Translations under genes and position numbers: made by a program | The notes under the pieces: model-generated | What the model saw: only the letters and a program-made list of their open reading frames with translations | What the model was told of the DNA's origin: nothing | Databases searched by the model: none | Assembly: GCA_964526915.1 (NCBI GenBank) | Contig: CAZGMS010000024.1 | Span: forward strand, 1 to 17,834 | Origin: JAHJDR01 sp964526915 | GTDB lineage: Bacteria; UBA10199; JADGCS01 | Reading direction: 5' to 3' | Length of the DNA: 17,834 nucleotides | Shown here: positions 17,301 to 17,834 of the stretch, piece by piece | Layout of the letters: each line of letters opens with the position of its first letter | Numbering within the stretch: the first letter of the stretch is position 1

Positions 17301-17694
17301 CAAACATTGTGTCAATAACAGACGATTCACAATCCACGATCCATACCCTCTGGGGCACAAGCGATCCACGATTGATGCCATCCTCATCGACGATGAGGCC
17401 CTCAACCGGGATACATGGAGAATGGTGGGGCGGACACAGGGAAAGAATGTGACAGTGTTTGAAACAGCCAATGAATTTTTTGAGTGTATGAATGATTTCG
17501 ACAGAAGTGTTCCCATTTACATCGATTCTGATTTGGGGTGTGGCGTCAGGGGAGAAGAGGTGGCCAAGGAAATTTATCAAGAAGGGTTTGAACAAATATT
17601 TTTGACCACCGGATCATCGAAAAACGCTTTCCCCCCTATGTCTTGGATCAAGGCCATTGTAGACAAATTACCGCCTTATGTAGAGGGTGTCTGA
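14308..17694 (+). CDS. Hybrid sensor histidine kinase with Cache sensor and two receiver domains
   Basis: A 1128-residue inner-membrane kinase, presumably the partner of the upstream regulator. TM1 is about 35-58, TM2 about 387-412. Between them lies a Cache-type periplasmic sensor (YDPRVRPWYVGA at 221-232, YWTPPYYTAGGNEIVITFSQ at 239-258), a fold that binds small ligands. Then HisKA with phosphoacceptor H500 (QVAHDIRSPL), HATPase with N-box N658/N662, G1 DTGKG (712-716) and G2 GAGLG (737-741); receiver 1 (802-~958) with D807-809, D904, T931, K953; receiver 2 (1022-1128) with D1028-1029 and D1073, but no clear K in the usual LxKP context. ATG 14308 is preferred to a TTG at 14287 because GGGG lies 5 bp before it. 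Repeat DNA is translated in frame at residues about 544-606, 681-705, 789-799, 848-897 and 962-1022, always at domain borders or loops. No stop or frameshift is seen, so it is probably functional. Confidence 0.94.
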   Translation: MTVFKRSNTIRNSKHKVQGICDVATLAVKQSLTKTLLVCLGILIVGVWLLIQLVIVPFMAELKDLRAQTSHSLFERNREIMRSTVELGASNIQQLFAATEVAVNTMITDLHSPKVKMAKSPFLPTAQEYLTADAIKKSMSPHPLYPDRLVSLEYPRVYYPSDEMSDARALEEKNLQGYWPSFEKTVSSLHSLTGEFKWLYVASETGMLLVYPGSDNVPKGYDPRVRPWYVGAMGRQAGYWTPPYYTAGGNEIVITFSQPLGQHAFMKNAVVAADLVLTDIINKVLFTPLCDECKIYLVNERDEIIAQREPATLKASWTEPLPVKTLGEVLASRADVVGEGNDGQHNIFSVSIDRLHWRLVGVIYNHSLGNDGGQIIARISSFSQKNKTALMIIMGVVLAIVLILMGTLYLIVRRTMRTKMEPSLDQFKRLAQNLDAVHLDNVLSLMAGDATNVTESLTHEHKIVVEALQRLGDKLLNAEKQIETKSKLAAVGETAGQVAHDIRSPLTALSVIAAELGELAEEKRLLIRSAVQRIEDIANDLSSKRVQRPKTNDQSQKQGEIVIPAKAGIQNITPTVDPSLRWDDKTNPTLKGTSDTLSLPPLATNSHLLSAVVESLVSEKRTQYRNRSGVTIEANLGSESYGLFANIQLDQFKRVLSNIVNNAVEAMEGGGSLVVAMRAVEPQSHRAYDSEFTEAPTPHGSMAQDIQITIIDTGKGIPAEILPRLFRCGESFGKIDGAGLGLYLARENVRAWGGDIAIESKEGRGTAVTITLPREKEPDWFLPEIRVHEGVRFKAQGAGIKSIVILDDDESIHHVWENRFVNEGTPKESIVHFKDPERLVAWYKEEGVRLNPSTRSGQGARGVGHMEVGRLSSLRKQGSRIAENMDPSFRWDDKSIRDTLFLFDYELIGSAKTGLDVIEELGIGGQAILVTSHYEEEQIRSRCANVGVKLLPKNLAGVVPIRVDRLCPRGYGSSIACAPEGMNRKLQNTIPPDIIDNPKHCVNNRRFTIHDPYPLGHKRSTIDAILIDDEALNRDTWRMVGRTQGKNVTVFETANEFFECMNDFDRSVPIYIDSDLGCGVRGEEVAKEIYQEGFEQIFLTTGSSKNAFPPMSWIKAIVDKLPPYVEGV
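15943..15976 (+). repeat. Short CCAAAGA-type tandem repeat inside the kinase gene
   Basis: Imperfect tandem units of 7 bp (CCAAAGA, CCAAAGA, CCAATGA, CCAAAG) flanked by GT at the left and TC at the right. Translated as RVQRPKTNDQSQ directly after the second HisKA helix. It immediately precedes the first palindromic element, so repeats of different kinds are stacked in this linker. Confidence 0.7.
15989..16061 (+). repeat. Palindromic REP/BIME-like element, copy 1
   Basis: A 73-bp element with inverted ends TTGTCATCCC / GGGATGACAA. Each half is a small hairpin: CCCTGC-GAAA-GCAGGG (a GNRA loop) and CCCAGC-CTAC-GCTGGG. It belongs to the widespread family whose translations contain VIPAKAGIQ and DPSxRWDDK. 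Here it encodes such residues in the HisKA-HATPase linker. Mobilisation by a RAYT-type transposase is plausible but no such gene is in the window. Confidence 0.88.
16346..16419 (+). repeat. 74-bp element with imperfect terminal inverted repeats in the HATPase domain
   Basis: The ends TTGAGCCACAGAGCC (16346-16360) and, inverted from the right, TTGAGCCATGGAACC match at 12 of 15 positions. The left end also contains the short direct repeat AGAGCCATAGAGCC. It encodes about 25 residues (681-705) between two strands of the ATPase domain just before the G1 box, where the family normally has a short turn. A different family from the REP-like element. Confidence 0.6.
16675..16704 (+). repeat. GGCGTAAGG-type short repeat, copy 1
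   Basis: GGCGTAAGGTTTAA followed by GGCGCAAGGCGCAGGG, a run of GGCGYAAGG-like units. It encodes residues about 789-799, the linker between the HATPase domain and receiver 1. A related copy lies at 16846-16899. Confidence 0.6.
16846..16899 (+). repeat. GGCGTAAGG-type repeat, copy 2, interrupted by a CTTCGACTCGCTCAGG element
   Basis: It starts GGCGTAAGGCTTAA and ends GGGCGCGAGGCGTAGGG, matching copy 1 at 16675 at both ends. Between them, at about 16860-16882, sits CCTTCGACTCGCTCAGGGCA, a half-copy of another very common dispersed bacterial repeat (seen in misread translations as CPERVEGL or PSTRSGQ). This looks like a nested insertion. Confidence 0.6.
16919..16987 (+). repeat. Palindromic REP/BIME-like element, copy 2
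   Basis: A 69-bp relative of the element at 15989, ends TGTCATCCC / GGGATGACA, with hairpins CCCTGC-GAAA-GCAGGG and CCCAGC-TTTC-GCTGGG. Its left half is read in a different frame from copy 1 (SSLRKQGSR instead of VIPAKAGIQ), while the right half is in the same frame (DPSFRWDDK), owing to a 4-bp length difference. It falls in the loop between helix 2 and strand 3 of receiver 1. Confidence 0.88.
17193..17370 (+). repeat. Three-copy repeat: tandem pair plus perfect 35-bp inverted copy
   Basis: Copy A (17193-17227) and the inverted copy (17336-17370) are perfect reverse complements over 35 bp around the core CTTGTGCCCCAGAGGGTATG. A second direct copy follows A with a 32-bp period (about 17228-17259) and differs at a few bases. 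Since 32 is not a multiple of three, the three copies are translated three ways: RLCPRGYG, IACAPEGM and DPYPLGHKRS. The block encodes the linker between the two receivers. The intervening DNA also holds GAATCG/CGATTC arms, so a long cruciform is possible. Confidence 0.88.
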
Positions 17695-17711
17695 CAGAAA
17701 GGGAGGTTTCA

Positions 17712-17834
17712 GTGGAAGCAAAAAAAGAACAGGCGCCACCAACTGCCGACAAGATTTGTCACGTGATGCGGAACAGACTTTCCTCGCTGGCCGCCTACAT
17801 TTTTGTGTCCTCAAAGTACCTGCAACAGGAAACA
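17712..17834 (+). CDS. 5' end of a probable H-box (histidine phosphotransfer or kinase) protein
   Basis: Forty-one codons run open to the window edge from a GTG at 17712, with GGGAGG (17701-17706) 5 bp upstream and the kinase stop 17 bp upstream. After a polar start, the residues CHVMRNRLSSLAAYIFVSSK resemble a histidine-kinase dimerisation helix of the type HDLRNPLxxI, with H17 as the candidate phosphoacceptor followed by the common RN. This fits either a short cytoplasmic kinase or a phosphotransfer protein that could accept phosphate in relay with the two receivers of the upstream kinase. Only the start is visible, so the assignment is tentative. Confidence 0.6.
   Translation, partial: MEAKKEQAPPTADKICHVMRNRLSSLAAYIFVSSKYLQQET

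Noticed and set aside
17193..17370. A CRISPR-like array, given the ~32-bp near-identical copies
   Set aside because: The direct copies abut without spacers, the third copy is inverted, and all lie inside an intact coding frame.
14308..17694. The kinase as a pseudogene because of its many repeat insertions
   Set aside because: The frame is unbroken for 1128 codons and the H, N, G1, G2 and receiver 1 residues are all present.

Overview
The window looks like a piece of a Gram-negative, probably proteobacterial chromosome (deltaproteobacteria-like is my guess; no rRNA or other marker gene is present to confirm it). The signs are a sigma-54 activator with a matching -24/-12 promoter, a membrane-bound Cache-domain histidine kinase, and dispersed palindromic repeats of the 'VIPAKAGIQ / DPSFRWDDK' kind that are common in such genomes. 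All supported genes are on the + strand.

Region 1 (1-12669) is a tightly packed four-gene unit: the end of an acidic, Glu/Lys-rich protein carrying a possible TonB-C-like domain; a 1205-residue helical protein ending in about a dozen HEAT-like repeats of roughly 38 residues; a 2354-residue giant with no domain I recognise; and a 321-residue helical protein. Gaps are 39, 4 and 65 bp. No signal peptides or membrane segments are evident in the three complete proteins, and no enzyme motif was found. Their function is unknown. Packing and shared style (large, helical, acidic, lower GC than the region downstream) suggest they form one assembly or pathway.

Region 2 (12670-12884) is a 215-bp regulatory gap. 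It holds a C9T6 tract, a cluster of palindromes about 105-125 bp upstream of the predicted transcription start, an AT-rich perfect palindrome, and a near-consensus sigma-54 promoter (12843-12858) whose predicted start lies about 16 nt before the next gene.

Region 3 (12885-17834) is a phosphorelay locus: an NtrC-family response regulator, a hybrid kinase (two membrane segments, Cache sensor, HisKA, HATPase, two receiver domains), and the start of a protein whose first residues resemble a histidine-kinase H-box. The likely circuit is: Cache ligand, kinase autophosphorylation, receivers or the small H-box protein, NtrC-type regulator, sigma-54 promoters including its own. Whether the regulator also controls the four-gene unit cannot be told, because that unit's promoter lies outside the window.

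The most unusual feature is the second half of the kinase gene (about 15.94-17.37 kb). Five stretches, about 210 of 1128 codons, are made of at least four kinds of palindromic or short repeat DNA, read through in frame and placed only at domain borders or surface loops. Copies of the same repeat are translated in different frames and orientations, yet the reading frame and all key catalytic residues are intact.
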